64,000 nucleotides of DNA, taken from contig CAAEIG010000081.1 of the NCBI GenBank assembly GCA_900755895.1, positions 186,001 through 250,000 on the forward strand, written 5' to 3'. Under the pieces are notes generated by a model, which worked only from the letters and a program-made list of their open reading frames with translations, had not been told where the DNA came from and searched no databases. Source of the DNA: Clostridia bacterium. GTDB taxonomy: Bacteria > Bacillota > Clostridia > Oscillospirales > Acutalibacteraceae. The position numbers were made by a program, and so were the translations under genes. Of the stretch, positions 23,502 through 32,119 are shown one piece after another. The stretch's first letter is position 1. Each line of letters starts with the position of its first letter.

Positions 23502-23942
23502 ATGACCAATTCTGAGAGAGCTTCTTATATTCGCGGTTTGATGGACGGCCTGGAGCTGGATCCCAGCGCCAAGGAGACCAAGGTGCTCAACGCCATTGTG
23601 GAGCTGTTGGATGACCTGTGCCTGTCCGTGGACGAAATGGACAACTGCCTGGACGAGCTGTCCGAGCAGGTGGACGAGATCGACCATGACCTGGGTGATC
23701 TGGAAGAGGAGTACTACGGCTTGGATGACGAGGACGAGTGCGGTTGTGGCTGCGGCCATCATCATCACGACGACTTCGACGATGCCGAGTTTGAGGTGAC
23801 CTGCCCCAGCTGTGGCGACACCATTGAGCTCAATGACGCCATGTTGGAAGAAGGCAGCATTGTCTGCCCCGGCTGCGGAGAGACTTTGGAGTTCGACTTC
23901 GACGATGACGAGGAAGAGTCCGAGGACACCCCCGAGGAATAA
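23502..23942 (+). CDS. acidic metal-binding protein, CD1247 N-terminal-domain type
   Basis: A 146-residue, highly acidic protein. The N-terminal 75 residues (SERASYIRGLMDGLELDPSA, then helices rich in Asp/Glu) resemble the domain named after Clostridioides CD1247. A Cys/His block (CGCGCGHHHHDDFDD, about 82-96) follows, then a zinc ribbon with CPSC and CPGC pairs, and an acidic tail. The metal ligands are obvious, the function is not. ATG at 23502 follows GGGAGG. Followed by a strong terminator. Confidence 0.82.
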   Translation: MTNSERASYIRGLMDGLELDPSAKETKVLNAIVELLDDLCLSVDEMDNCLDELSEQVDEIDHDLGDLEEEYYGLDDEDECGCGCGHHHHDDFDDAEFEVTCPSCGDTIELNDAMLEEGSIVCPGCGETLEFDFDDDEEESEDTPEE

Positions 23943-23966
23943 GAGCTTCGTGTAAAAAAAGCATGG

Positions 23967-23999
23967 AAAAAGCCCTCCCACAGCGGGAGGGCTTTTTTA
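23967..23999 (+). terminator. terminator after the acidic zinc-ribbon gene
   Basis: AAAAAGCCCTCCC pairs with GGGAGGGCTTTTTT around ACAGC. It has A and T flanks on both sides and can also serve the convergent aldolase transcript. Confidence 0.92.
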
Positions 24000-24023
24000 T
24001 GTGTGTTTTAAGCGCGAAAGAAA

Positions 24024-24668
24024 TCAGTTTTCTGCTCGGGCTTCCTTCACCAGTTCCATGCACTCTTTGGCGCGTTGGGTGATGGCCTTCCAGTTGCCCT
24101 CGTTGATATCATCAGCAGGGCAGAGCCAGCTGCCGCCACAAGCGATGACGTTGGGCTGTGCCAAGTATTCCTTGACGTTTTTGGGGCTGATGCCGCCGGT
24201 GGGCATAAATTTCACGCCCCGGTAGGGACCGTAAAGGGCTTTAAGCATCTTCACGCCTCCAACTACCTCGGCGGGGAAGAGCTTCACAGTGGTCAGGCCC
24301 ATGCCGATGGCGGACTCAATCTCGGTGGGGGTAGCGCAACCGGGGTAAACGGGAATGTTGTTTTTTACGCACCATTCCACCACCTCACGGTTGGTGCCGG
24401 GAGAGATGACTGCCTTGGCGCCGCATTCCACCGAGAGCCGTGCCTGTTCCACGCTGAGCACTGTGCCAGCGCAGACAAACATCTCCGGTAAAGCGGTGGC
24501 AATCTTCTCGATGGCCTTGGCAGCCGCAGTGGTGCGGAAAGTGATCTCCGCTGCGGGGATTCCACCCTCCAGCAGGGCGCTGCCCAGGGGGACGGCTCGC
24601 ATTTCGTCCTCCAGCTTGATCACCGGAATGACACCGGTGTCCCGCAAAACCTGTTCAATCCTATCCAT
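24024..24668 (-). CDS. eda: KDPG/KHG aldolase
   Basis: Class I aldolase of 214 residues that cleaves 2-keto-3-deoxy-6-phosphogluconate (and related 2-keto acids) to pyruvate plus glyceraldehyde 3-phosphate. Visible family marks: VIPVIKLED, EITFRTTAAAKAIEKI with the catalytic Glu, KLFPAE with the Schiff-base Lys, and GPYRGVKFMPTGGIS. The start at 24668 is favoured by AAAGGA; an ATG three codons earlier overlaps that site. Pairs with the dehydratase gene immediately upstream, suggesting Entner-Doudoroff-type sugar-acid breakdown. Confidence 0.93.
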   Translation of the reverse strand: MDRIEQVLRDTGVIPVIKLEDEMRAVPLGSALLEGGIPAAEITFRTTAAAKAIEKIATALPEMFVCAGTVLSVEQARLSVECGAKAVISPGTNREVVEWCVKNNIPVYPGCATPTEIESAIGMGLTTVKLFPAEVVGGVKMLKALYGPYRGVKFMPTGGISPKNVKEYLAQPNVIACGGSWLCPADDINEGNWKAITQRAKECMELVKEARAEN

Positions 24669-24698
24669 GTAGATCATCCTTTCCTTAGAATTTGGGCG

Positions 24699-26420
24699 TC
24701 AATCCATATAGCCGCCCTTCATGGGGGAGGCAGCTGCTTTGGTAAACAGCCCCAGCGCCCCGGTTTTATATTTGGGTTCTCTTGGTTTCCAGTTTTCCTT
24801 ACGCCGAGCCAGTTCTTGGGCGATTTCCTCTTCAGTGGCCTCTTGGCCGTGAATCCCGCAGATTCGCAGCACCCGTCCCGGGATGTCGATTTGGATGAGA
24901 TCTCCTTCCTCCACCAGGGCGATGGGACCGCCCTCGGCGGCCTCCGGAGAGACGTGGCCGATAGCGGGGCCTTTGCTGGCGCCGGAAAAACGTCCATCGG
25001 TGATAAGAGCGATAGAAGCGGAAAGCTCCGGGTCAGAGGAGATGGCCTCTGTGGTGTAGAACATCTCCGGCATGCCGCTGCCCTTGGGACCCTCATACCG
25101 GATGAGTACCGCATCGCCGGGCTGGATTCGTCCGTGGAGAATGGCGTCAATGGCCTCTTCCTCACAGTCAAAGGGTCTGGCTTTCAGAATAGCCTGATGC
25201 ATCTCTTTTGGCACAGCGCTGTGTTTGACCACGCTGCCCTGGGGCGCCAGATTGCCCTTCAGCACGGCGATGGTGCCATTGGCGCCGATGGGGTGGTCAA
25301 AGTCGCGTATCACATCGGTGCGGGTGAGACCGATCTTTTTCAGCAGCTCCTCGCAGTGTTCATAGAAGCCGGATTGCTTTAGGTCTTCCAGATTTTCGCC
25401 CAGGGTCTTGCCAGTGACGGTCATCACGTCCAGGTGAAGCATGGACTTGATTTCCTCCATGATCCTGGGCACGCCTCCGGCATAGTAGAAATATTCTGCG
25501 GGCCAGCGTCCGGCGGGACGGATATCCAGCAGGTAGTGAGCACCCCGGTGCATTCTGTCAAAGGAGTCGGCGTCCAGTTCTACACCGAATTCCCTTGCAA
25601 TGGCCGGTAGGTGCAGCAGGGTATTGGTGGACCCAGAGATGGCTGCGTGGACCATCACCGCATTTTCAAAGCTTTTCTCAGTGACAATCTGCCGGGCTGT
25701 AACGCCCTCCAAAGCCATGGCAGCAGCCCGGGCGCCAGCCTTGCGGGCCACTTCCACCAAGTCTTCGCAAGTGGCTGGCATCAAAGCGCTGCCGGGGAGC
25801 ATCAGCCCCAAAGCCTCAGCCATAATCTGCATGGTGGAGGCTGTCCCCATAAAGGAGCAAGCTCCGCAGGAGGGGCAGGCGTGATGCTTGTAGAAGGTGA
25901 ACTGTTCCTCGGTGATCTCGCCTCGCTGGAACATGGCGCTGTACTTGCCGATCTGTTCCAAAGTAAGCAGGTCGGGACCGGCTTCCATCACACCGCCGGT
26001 GACCACGATAGCCGGGATATCAATCCGTCCAATGGCCATCAGCTGGGCCGGGACGGACTTGTCACAGCTGGATAGGAACACTCCGGCGTCAAAGGTGGTG
26101 GCGCCTGCGTGAATTTCAATCAAATTGGCAATGGTGTCCCGGCTGACCAGGGAGTAATTGCCTCCGTCGTGGCCCTGGGACATGCCGTCGCACATATCGG
26201 TGGCAAAATAGAGCGCCGCCTTGGCCCCTTGTTCGTCTGCGGCCCGCTGTGCCTCTTGAGAGAGCCGCAGCAGATGGGCGCTGCCCGGATGGCTCTGCCC
26301 GTAAGTACTTTCAATGAGCACCTGGGGCTTTTCCAGATCGGCAGCAGTCCAGCCCATGCCCATGCGGAGGGGGTCCATCTCCGGGGCAACGCGGCGTGTT
26401 TCCTGACTCTTTAGTGTCAT
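24699..26420 (-). CDS. IlvD/Edd-family dehydratase (sugar-acid dehydratase or dihydroxy-acid dehydratase)
   Basis: A 573-residue Fe-S dehydratase. Cluster Cys lie in ATDMCDGMSQG, SSCDKSVPAQ and HHACPSCGACSFMGTAS. The C-terminal DGRFSGASKGPAIGHVSPEA is the usual active-site segment. The family contains dihydroxy-acid dehydratase (IlvD), phosphogluconate dehydratase (Edd) and aldonate dehydratases. Coupling with KDPG aldolase 30 bases downstream and absence of other ilv genes here favour a sugar-acid substrate. Sequence alone does not decide. It has its own promoter upstream. Confidence 0.88.
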   Translation of the reverse strand: MTLKSQETRRVAPEMDPLRMGMGWTAADLEKPQVLIESTYGQSHPGSAHLLRLSQEAQRAADEQGAKAALYFATDMCDGMSQGHDGGNYSLVSRDTIANLIEIHAGATTFDAGVFLSSCDKSVPAQLMAIGRIDIPAIVVTGGVMEAGPDLLTLEQIGKYSAMFQRGEITEEQFTFYKHHACPSCGACSFMGTASTMQIMAEALGLMLPGSALMPATCEDLVEVARKAGARAAAMALEGVTARQIVTEKSFENAVMVHAAISGSTNTLLHLPAIAREFGVELDADSFDRMHRGAHYLLDIRPAGRWPAEYFYYAGGVPRIMEEIKSMLHLDVMTVTGKTLGENLEDLKQSGFYEHCEELLKKIGLTRTDVIRDFDHPIGANGTIAVLKGNLAPQGSVVKHSAVPKEMHQAILKARPFDCEEEAIDAILHGRIQPGDAVLIRYEGPKGSGMPEMFYTTEAISSDPELSASIALITDGRFSGASKGPAIGHVSPEAAEGGPIALVEEGDLIQIDIPGRVLRICGIHGQEATEEEIAQELARRKENWKPREPKYKTGALGLFTKAAASPMKGGYMD

Positions 26421-26458
26421 AGTGAGTTCCTCCCACAGTTGTGGTTTCTCTGAGAATC

Positions 26459-26488
26459 ATTATACAATATCTGGTGACAGAGTTTCAA
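26459..26488 (-). promoter_or_regulatory. promoter of the dehydratase-aldolase operon
   Basis: Minus strand -35 TTGAAA (26488-26483), 18-base spacer, -10 TATAAT (26464-26459), 38 bases before the dehydratase start. Confidence 0.75.
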
Positions 26489-26523
26489 GGAGTGGCTCCA
26501 ATTAAATTTTCCTTCTGTGTGGT

Positions 26524-26552
26524 TTGACAATTTCTTCCGCCCCCGGTATACT
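26524..26552 (+). promoter_or_regulatory. aroD promoter
   Basis: TTGACA (26524-26529), 17-base spacer, TATACT (26547-26552), divergent from the dehydratase promoter. Confidence 0.82.
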
Positions 26553-26610
26553 TTTAAATATGCCCGAAAGAAACTAATGGTGGAAACTCAGGCGATGGGG
26601 AGAGAAGTCG

Positions 26611-27375
26611 ATGAATTGGAACACATTGTTGGAAATCAAAGGCGTGATGTTTGGGGAAGGTCTTCCCAAAATCTGTTTGCCGCTGACAGGCCAGGGATTT
26701 CCTGCTTTGCTCAGTCAAGCTCAGCAGATGGCGTCTTTGCCCGGGGATCTGTACGAGTGGCGTATGGACGGCTTTTACGGGGATGTGCTCCAGACGCTTC
26801 CCCTGCTGCAGGATGCGTTGGGGGACAAGCCCCTGCTCTGCACTCTGCGCACCAAGCAGGAGGGCGGCCAAGTAGAGGTTTCGCCGGAGGAGTATGAAGC
26901 ACAGCTCACCGCCTTGTTGGAGACCGGCGATGTGGATTTGATAGATATTGAACTCTCCTGTGGAGAGGAGCGGGTGACTCGCCTGGTGAAGTTGGCCCAC
27001 AGCCGAGGGACGGCTGCGGTGGTATCAAAGCACGATTTTGAAAAGACTCCCCCGAAGGAGGAGATTTCTGCCACGTTGGTGCGGATGAAGGAGCTGGGGG
27101 CGGATTTGCCCAAGTATGCCGTGATGCCCAGAGATCCAGGGGATGTTTTGGCGCTGTTGGAGGCGACATGGCAGGCCAGCCGCCGGATCGGCCCGGTGAT
27201 TTCCATGAGTATGGGAGAGCTTGGAAAGCTCACTCGGGCGGCGGGAGGAGTATTCGGCTCTTGTATGACTTTCGGAGTGGGGGTGCAGGCCTCGGCTCCT
27301 GGACAGATTGGCGCTGAGGATCTTCGAGCGATTCTGGAGGACCTTCAGCCCTATGATGGCAATCCCCTGCGCTGA
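26611..27375 (+). CDS. aroD: type I 3-dehydroquinate dehydratase
   Basis: A 254-residue class I enzyme making 3-dehydroshikimate in the shikimate pathway through a Schiff base. The conserved Glu/Arg segment DLYEWRMD, catalytic His in AVVSKHDFEKTP and the Schiff-base Lys in ADLPKYAVMP are visible, with MSMGELGKLTRAAGGVFGS near the C-terminus. No other aro gene is adjacent; the AAA ATPase starts 39 bases downstream. Confidence 0.95.
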   Translation: MNWNTLLEIKGVMFGEGLPKICLPLTGQGFPALLSQAQQMASLPGDLYEWRMDGFYGDVLQTLPLLQDALGDKPLLCTLRTKQEGGQVEVSPEEYEAQLTALLETGDVDLIDIELSCGEERVTRLVKLAHSRGTAAVVSKHDFEKTPPKEEISATLVRMKELGADLPKYAVMPRDPGDVLALLEATWQASRRIGPVISMSMGELGKLTRAAGGVFGSCMTFGVGVQASAPGQIGAEDLRAILEDLQPYDGNPLR

Positions 27376-27414
27376 GGGGAGCAGTATCCCGGTGAATGGA
27401 AAGGATCTTGTCCC

Positions 27415-29508
27415 ATGAAAAACGATATTGATTCCATCTTGGAGTCTATGTTCCGAGGTGGGAGGCTTCACTTTAAAAGCAGTCAGCCCACCGAAACATC
27501 TGGAGAGGACAAGGTACCGTCCTCTCAAAGTCAAGCGGTGGTCTCCCAAGCCCAGGCCAATGCCCAAGAGGCTCAGCGGGCGTTGGATGCTGTGGATAGC
27601 GCCGGGGATCAGTTGTCCCAATCCCTCCAGCAGAGCTTAGAGCGCTTGACCCAGGAAGCCAAAGCGGATATGGCAGATCTAGAGCGCCATCTTCGTCAGG
27701 ACGGTGTGGACACTCAAACAGTGGCTCGCAATGCTGGGGATCCGGTGGATTTGGAGATGGCCTTTCAAGTGGCCCGGCAGGAGGCGGGGGTGTTGGTTCT
27801 GGGCCAGGAGGAATTCCTGGATAGCTTGCTCATTGCCTTTAAGCGGCCCTTTGTGGCGGGTAGTGTGGAAGAGAAACCCTTGTGCAGGGCATTGGTGTCC
27901 GGACCTCATGGCACGGGACGTCACAGCGCTCTGCGGTGTGTTACTGCGTCCCTGGGGAGGCAGGGGGTGCTCAAAAGCCCCAAGTCCACGGTTTTGGACT
28001 TGTCCCGGTACAGCAGTGCCGGGTCGGAAAAGGTGTTTGTTCAGGACTTTTACGCTGCCGTAAAAAGCGGCGCTTCTGCATTGGTTCTGGAAAACTGGGA
28101 GAAATGTCACACAGCAGTGTTGTCCATGGTGTCTGCTCTCTTCCGGGAGGGGGAGATCCCCTTGCACAGCCGGTATGCGGAGCAAAAGGGCATGTTGGTG
28201 GAGATCGGCACCGCGCTGGTACCTGGAGCGGTATCCACGTTGACTGCCGCAGGAAAGTACCTGTTTCTGTTGACGGATAAGCCTGTAGGAAAACTGGCGG
28301 ATGCCTTTGGAGCGCCCTTCCTGACTGCACTGGATGACCGGTGTGCCACAAAGCCCTTCACTCCCCAGGCCTTAGAGCAGATTGCCCGCCGGGAGTTGGA
28401 GGATCTGGTGGACCGCTGCAAGAAGCAGCTGAAAATGACATTTACCTTTGCCCAGGACGCTGTGGACGTGTTGGCATCGCTGTTTACTCCGGACAAGGGC
28501 GCCTGTGCCATACAAGAAGGGGCGGATCGGATGTATCGTGCCCTCAGTGAGGAGAAGCTCCGCAAGAGCCTTGGCCCGGTGGAGGGTCGGTTCCTGGCGG
28601 AAGATGGAACGCTTCAGGCGGAGTACACCCAAGCGGGTTTGCCGGTTCGGGTGGGAGAGAAGGACGACTCCGCTGCCAGGGATGCTGCGGTGGCTGCGGT
28701 GAAAGAGGAGCTGTCCCAGATTGTGGGTCTGCAGCCGGTGAAAGATTACATCCTCTCCCTGGAAGATAACTTTAAGATTCAGCAGCTGCGGCGGGAGCGT
28801 GGGCTGAAAGCGGACTCCCCGTCCATGCACATGATCTTCACTGGCAATCCTGGTACGGGTAAAACTACAGTGGCCCGTATCGTATCCCGATACCTGAAGG
28901 CTATGGGAGTGCTGACAGGTGGCCAGCTGGTGGAGGTCACCCGAGGGGATTTGGTGGGCCAGTATGTGGGACACACAGCTCCGCTGACCCAAAAGGCCAT
29001 CCAGTCTGCGCGGGGAGGCGTGCTGTTTATCGACGAGGCGTATTCCCTGTACCGTGGCAAGGATGACAGCTTCGGCCTAGAGGCCATTGACACCCTGGTC
29101 AAGGGGATGGAGGACCATCGGGATGAACTGGTGGTGATTCTGGCTGGTTACTCCCGGGAGATGGAGGAATTCCTCACAGCCAATTCCGGTTTGAAGTCCC
29201 GGTTTCCTAATATCATTCAGTTCCCCGACTACACCGCCCAGGAGCTTTGGGAGATCACCAAGAGTATTGTCCGGTCCAAGGGCTACCGGTTGGATCCCGC
29301 TTGTGAGCAGCCCTTGATCGCTTACTTTGAGCAAAGGCAGCAAGAGGGGGACCCCCGGGTCAACGGCAACGGTCGTATGGCCCGCAATAAGGTGGAAGAG
29401 GCTGTCATTGCCTGTTCCAGGAGGAATGTCCGGGCTCCGGAGGAACAGCGGGATTTGGAGCTGCTGCTGCCCCAGGATTTTGGCTTTTCGCCCACTGTCA
29501 CGGAGTGA
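27415..29508 (+). CDS. tandem AAA+ ATPase (CbbX/SpoVK-like C-terminal module)
   Basis: A 697-residue protein. An N-terminal coiled region rich in Gln/Ala (about 20-100) precedes a first AAA-like module (about 135-345). Its Walker A reads GPHGTGRHSA, lacking the Lys, so it is probably a non-hydrolysing platform. The second module (about 425-690) is a full CbbX/SpoVK-type ATPase with Walker A GNPGTGKTTVAR, the pore-like GQYVGHTA loop, Walker B VLFIDEAYSL and an Arg-rich sensor region with NGNGRMARN. Relatives remodel protein complexes; the target here is unknown. The gene stands alone and ends at a terminator. Confidence 0.88.
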   Translation: MKNDIDSILESMFRGGRLHFKSSQPTETSGEDKVPSSQSQAVVSQAQANAQEAQRALDAVDSAGDQLSQSLQQSLERLTQEAKADMADLERHLRQDGVDTQTVARNAGDPVDLEMAFQVARQEAGVLVLGQEEFLDSLLIAFKRPFVAGSVEEKPLCRALVSGPHGTGRHSALRCVTASLGRQGVLKSPKSTVLDLSRYSSAGSEKVFVQDFYAAVKSGASALVLENWEKCHTAVLSMVSALFREGEIPLHSRYAEQKGMLVEIGTALVPGAVSTLTAAGKYLFLLTDKPVGKLADAFGAPFLTALDDRCATKPFTPQALEQIARRELEDLVDRCKKQLKMTFTFAQDAVDVLASLFTPDKGACAIQEGADRMYRALSEEKLRKSLGPVEGRFLAEDGTLQAEYTQAGLPVRVGEKDDSAARDAAVAAVKEELSQIVGLQPVKDYILSLEDNFKIQQLRRERGLKADSPSMHMIFTGNPGTGKTTVARIVSRYLKAMGVLTGGQLVEVTRGDLVGQYVGHTAPLTQKAIQSARGGVLFIDEAYSLYRGKDDSFGLEAIDTLVKGMEDHRDELVVILAGYSREMEEFLTANSGLKSRFPNIIQFPDYTAQELWEITKSIVRSKGYRLDPACEQPLIAYFEQRQQEGDPRVNGNGRMARNKVEEAVIACSRRNVRAPEEQRDLELLLPQDFGFSPTVTE

Positions 29509-29524
29509 GAGTTTTTATAGCATG

Positions 29525-29559
29525 AAAAAAGAGAGAGGAAATTTTCCTCTCTCTTTTTC
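29525..29559. terminator. bidirectional terminator
   Basis: AAAAAGAGAGAGGAAA pairs with TTTCCTCTCTCTTTTT. It serves the ATPase gene and the convergent isomerase gene. Confidence 0.88.
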
Positions 29560-29574
29560 TATAACATTTTCACA

Positions 29575-30444
29575 TTACCAAGGGTTGACCTCAGTGCCGC
29601 CGCGGCACCACTTCAAGTACTGCAGGGCGTGGAGCTGTCCTGCCCATTCCCGGTCATCCTTGAAGATGGGGTCATGGAAGCCCTCCACTACCAGGTCTCC
29701 CTGGAAGTTGTGGGAGTAGAGAATGTGGAAGACGTCCCGCCAATCGGTGTCACCGTAGCCGGGAGTCCGGGACTCGGCGAATTCCGTGGCTCCGAAGACG
29801 CCCAACTTCCGCACACGGTCCCAATGCAGAGTGACATCCTTGCCGTGGAGATGGTACACTCGGTCAATCCACTGCTCCAGCTGGGGCAGCGGGTCGATGA
29901 GCTGCACCATCTGGTGAGCGGGTTCCCACTCCAGGCCAATGGCCTTGCTGGGTACTGCGTCGAACATCATCTCCCAAGCCTTGGGGTTGAAGCCAATGTT
30001 GCAGGTGGCGTGATTCCAGGTGCCATCCATGGGGCAGTTCTCAATGCAGAGCTTTACGCCGTTGGCTTCAGCCCGCTTAGCCAGCTCACCGAACACCTCT
30101 TTATACAGGGGGATAGCCTTTTCCACAGATTCCCCTTCCACGCCGCCGGCAAAGGTGGTGACCAAGTTGGTGCCGAAAAGATGGGCGTTGTCGATGAACT
30201 GCTCCAAAGTGTGGCGCTGCTCCTGGTTTTCCAGAGCATTGCAGTAATAGCCGATGGAGGAAACCTTCACATCAGAGCCGTCCAGCAGGCGCTTTACCTT
30301 CTCAGCGTAAGCGGGAAGACTATCCTCGGTGAACACCATGTGAAAGTTCAGGCTCACGCACTCAAAGCCGGCCTGAATGAAGTGGGGCAGCAGCTGCTCG
30401 GTGCCCTGCCCGGGGACACAGGTCCCAATGCGGATTTTTTCCAT
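29575..30444 (-). CDS. sugar phosphate isomerase/epimerase (AP-endonuclease-2 fold)
   Basis: A 289-residue TIM barrel of the xylose-isomerase-like family. Metal ligand candidates are visible: Glu/Asn in LCIENCPMDG, Glu-His in LEWEPAH, HLHGKDV, PGYGDTDWRDVF and the late Glu of LVVEGFHDP. Members isomerise or epimerise sugars and inositols; the substrate is not deducible. It follows the ABC-F gene by 30 bases on the same strand. Confidence 0.85.
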   Translation of the reverse strand: MEKIRIGTCVPGQGTEQLLPHFIQAGFECVSLNFHMVFTEDSLPAYAEKVKRLLDGSDVKVSSIGYYCNALENQEQRHTLEQFIDNAHLFGTNLVTTFAGGVEGESVEKAIPLYKEVFGELAKRAEANGVKLCIENCPMDGTWNHATCNIGFNPKAWEMMFDAVPSKAIGLEWEPAHQMVQLIDPLPQLEQWIDRVYHLHGKDVTLHWDRVRKLGVFGATEFAESRTPGYGDTDWRDVFHILYSHNFQGDLVVEGFHDPIFKDDREWAGQLHALQYLKWCRGGTEVNPW

Positions 30445-30474
30445 AAGTCAAAACCTCCAAAGGAGAGCGGGCGC

Positions 30475-32064
30475 TCAGCGCTGCATCTCCAAAAATTCGT
30501 CATACGTGGTGACCCGGTCCACAATGCTGCCATCGGGCTGCAGTTGGATGATCCGGTTGGCCACAGTTTGAACAAACTCGTGGTCATGGGAAGTGAACAG
30601 CACAATGCCCTTGAATTCTGCCAGGCCGTTGTTCACTGCGGTGATGGATTCCAAATCCAGGTGATTGGTGGGTTGATCCAACAGGAGCACATTGCTCTCA
30701 AACATCATCATCCGGCTGAGCATGCAGCGGACCTTTTCGCCGCCGGAGAGGACCTTCACCGGCTTGTACACCTCGTCCCCGGAGAAGAGCATTTTTCCCA
30801 AGAAACCCCGCAGATAGGTCTCGGTGGTGTCCTTGGAGTAACGCTCCAGCCACTGGATGATGGAGTCGTCCGTATCCTGAAAATAGGGGGAGTTATCCTG
30901 GGGGAAATAGGAACGGCTGGTGGACACGCCCCACTTGAAGGTGCCCTGGTCGGGTTCCAGCTCTTCCATGAGGATTTTGAACAAGGTGGTGATGGCAATT
31001 TCGTTCTCCGACAGGAAAGCGATTTTGTCCCCCTTGTTCACCCGGAAGGAAAGGTTGTCCAGCACTTTGACCCCGTCTACGGTTTTAGTGAGGCCTTCCA
31101 CCGCCAGGATCTCCTTGCCGGGCTCCCGGGCCATGGTGAAGGCAACATAGGGATACCGCCGGGAAGAGGCGGGCATTTCCTCGATGGTCAGCTTGTCCAG
31201 CAGCTTTTTCCGGGAAGTGGCCTGCCGGGACTTGGATTTGTTGGCGGAGAACCGCCGGATAAACTCCTCCAAGGCCTTGCGCTTTTCCTCAGCCTTGCGG
31301 TTTTGATCCCGGAGCATCCGCTGAATCAGCTGGCTGGATTCATACCAGAAGTCGTAGTTGCCCACGTACATTTTGATCTTGGTGTAGTCGATATCCACGA
31401 TATGGGTACACACGTTATTCAAAAAGTACCGGTCATGAGAGACCACAATCACGGTGCCCTCATAGTCCATGAGGAAATCCTCCAGCCAGGCAATGGAGTT
31501 CAAGTCCAGACCGTTGGTGGGCTCGTCCAGGAGGATGATGTCCGGCTGACCGAACAGGGCCCGGGCCAGCAGGACTTTTACCTTTTCCCGTTCCGCCAGA
31601 GCGCTCATTTGACTGTACAGCAGCATGTTGTCCAGCCCCAGACCTTGCAGAAGCTTTCCAGCTTCGGTCTCAGCGTCCCAGCCGCCCAGCTCGGCAAATT
31701 CCGCTTCCAGTTCGGCGGCACGGTTGCCGTCCTCCTCAGAGAAGTCCTCCTTGGCGTAGAGGGCGTCCTTTTCCGTGAGCACTTCATAGAGCCGGGGATT
31801 TCCCTGGAGAATGGTCTCAAATACGGTGTATTGTTCGTATGCAAAGTGATCCTGCTTTAAGACGGACATGCGGCTTTTCTCGTCGATGACCACCTCGCCC
31901 TTGGTGGGTTCCAGCTCACCGGAGAGCACCCGAAGAAAGGTGGATTTGCCCGCACCGTTGGCGCCGATGACGCCATAGCAGTTTCCCGGGTGGAACAGCA
32001 GGTTCACCCCGGAAAAGAGGTTTTGGCCGTTAAAGCTCAAAGCCAGGTTTGACACTGTGATCAT
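30475..32064 (-). CDS. ABC-F family ATPase with one degenerate nucleotide site
   Basis: A 529-residue duplicated ATPase without membrane segments; ABC-F proteins act on the ribosome. The first domain has Walker A GANGAGKST and Walker B LLDEPTN, but its signature reads MSALAEREK. The second has a good signature LSGGEKVRC, but Walker A is LSENEIAITT and Walker B LLLDQPTN (Glu to Gln). The composite site built from Walker A/B of domain 1 and signature of domain 2 is therefore intact, while the other site has lost all three elements. A basic linker (about 240-300) separates the domains. Resembles the YbiT-like branch. Confidence 0.92.
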   Translation of the reverse strand: MITVSNLALSFNGQNLFSGVNLLFHPGNCYGVIGANGAGKSTFLRVLSGELEPTKGEVVIDEKSRMSVLKQDHFAYEQYTVFETILQGNPRLYEVLTEKDALYAKEDFSEEDGNRAAELEAEFAELGGWDAETEAGKLLQGLGLDNMLLYSQMSALAEREKVKVLLARALFGQPDIILLDEPTNGLDLNSIAWLEDFLMDYEGTVIVVSHDRYFLNNVCTHIVDIDYTKIKMYVGNYDFWYESSQLIQRMLRDQNRKAEEKRKALEEFIRRFSANKSKSRQATSRKKLLDKLTIEEMPASSRRYPYVAFTMAREPGKEILAVEGLTKTVDGVKVLDNLSFRVNKGDKIAFLSENEIAITTLFKILMEELEPDQGTFKWGVSTSRSYFPQDNSPYFQDTDDSIIQWLERYSKDTTETYLRGFLGKMLFSGDEVYKPVKVLSGGEKVRCMLSRMMMFESNVLLLDQPTNHLDLESITAVNNGLAEFKGIVLFTSHDHEFVQTVANRIIQLQPDGSIVDRVTTYDEFLEMQR

Positions 32065-32119
32065 AGCAATAAAGGGTCCTTTCCCACAAAGTATTCCGAA
32101 AACCAGGTTTCCGGGCAGG

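Noticed and set aside
29629..31860. Long plus-strand frame (about 740 codons) opposite the isomerase and ABC-F genes
   Set aside because: The minus-strand genes carry clear Walker, signature and metal-site motifs. The antisense frame is low-complexity His/Gly/Leu sequence typical of shadows.
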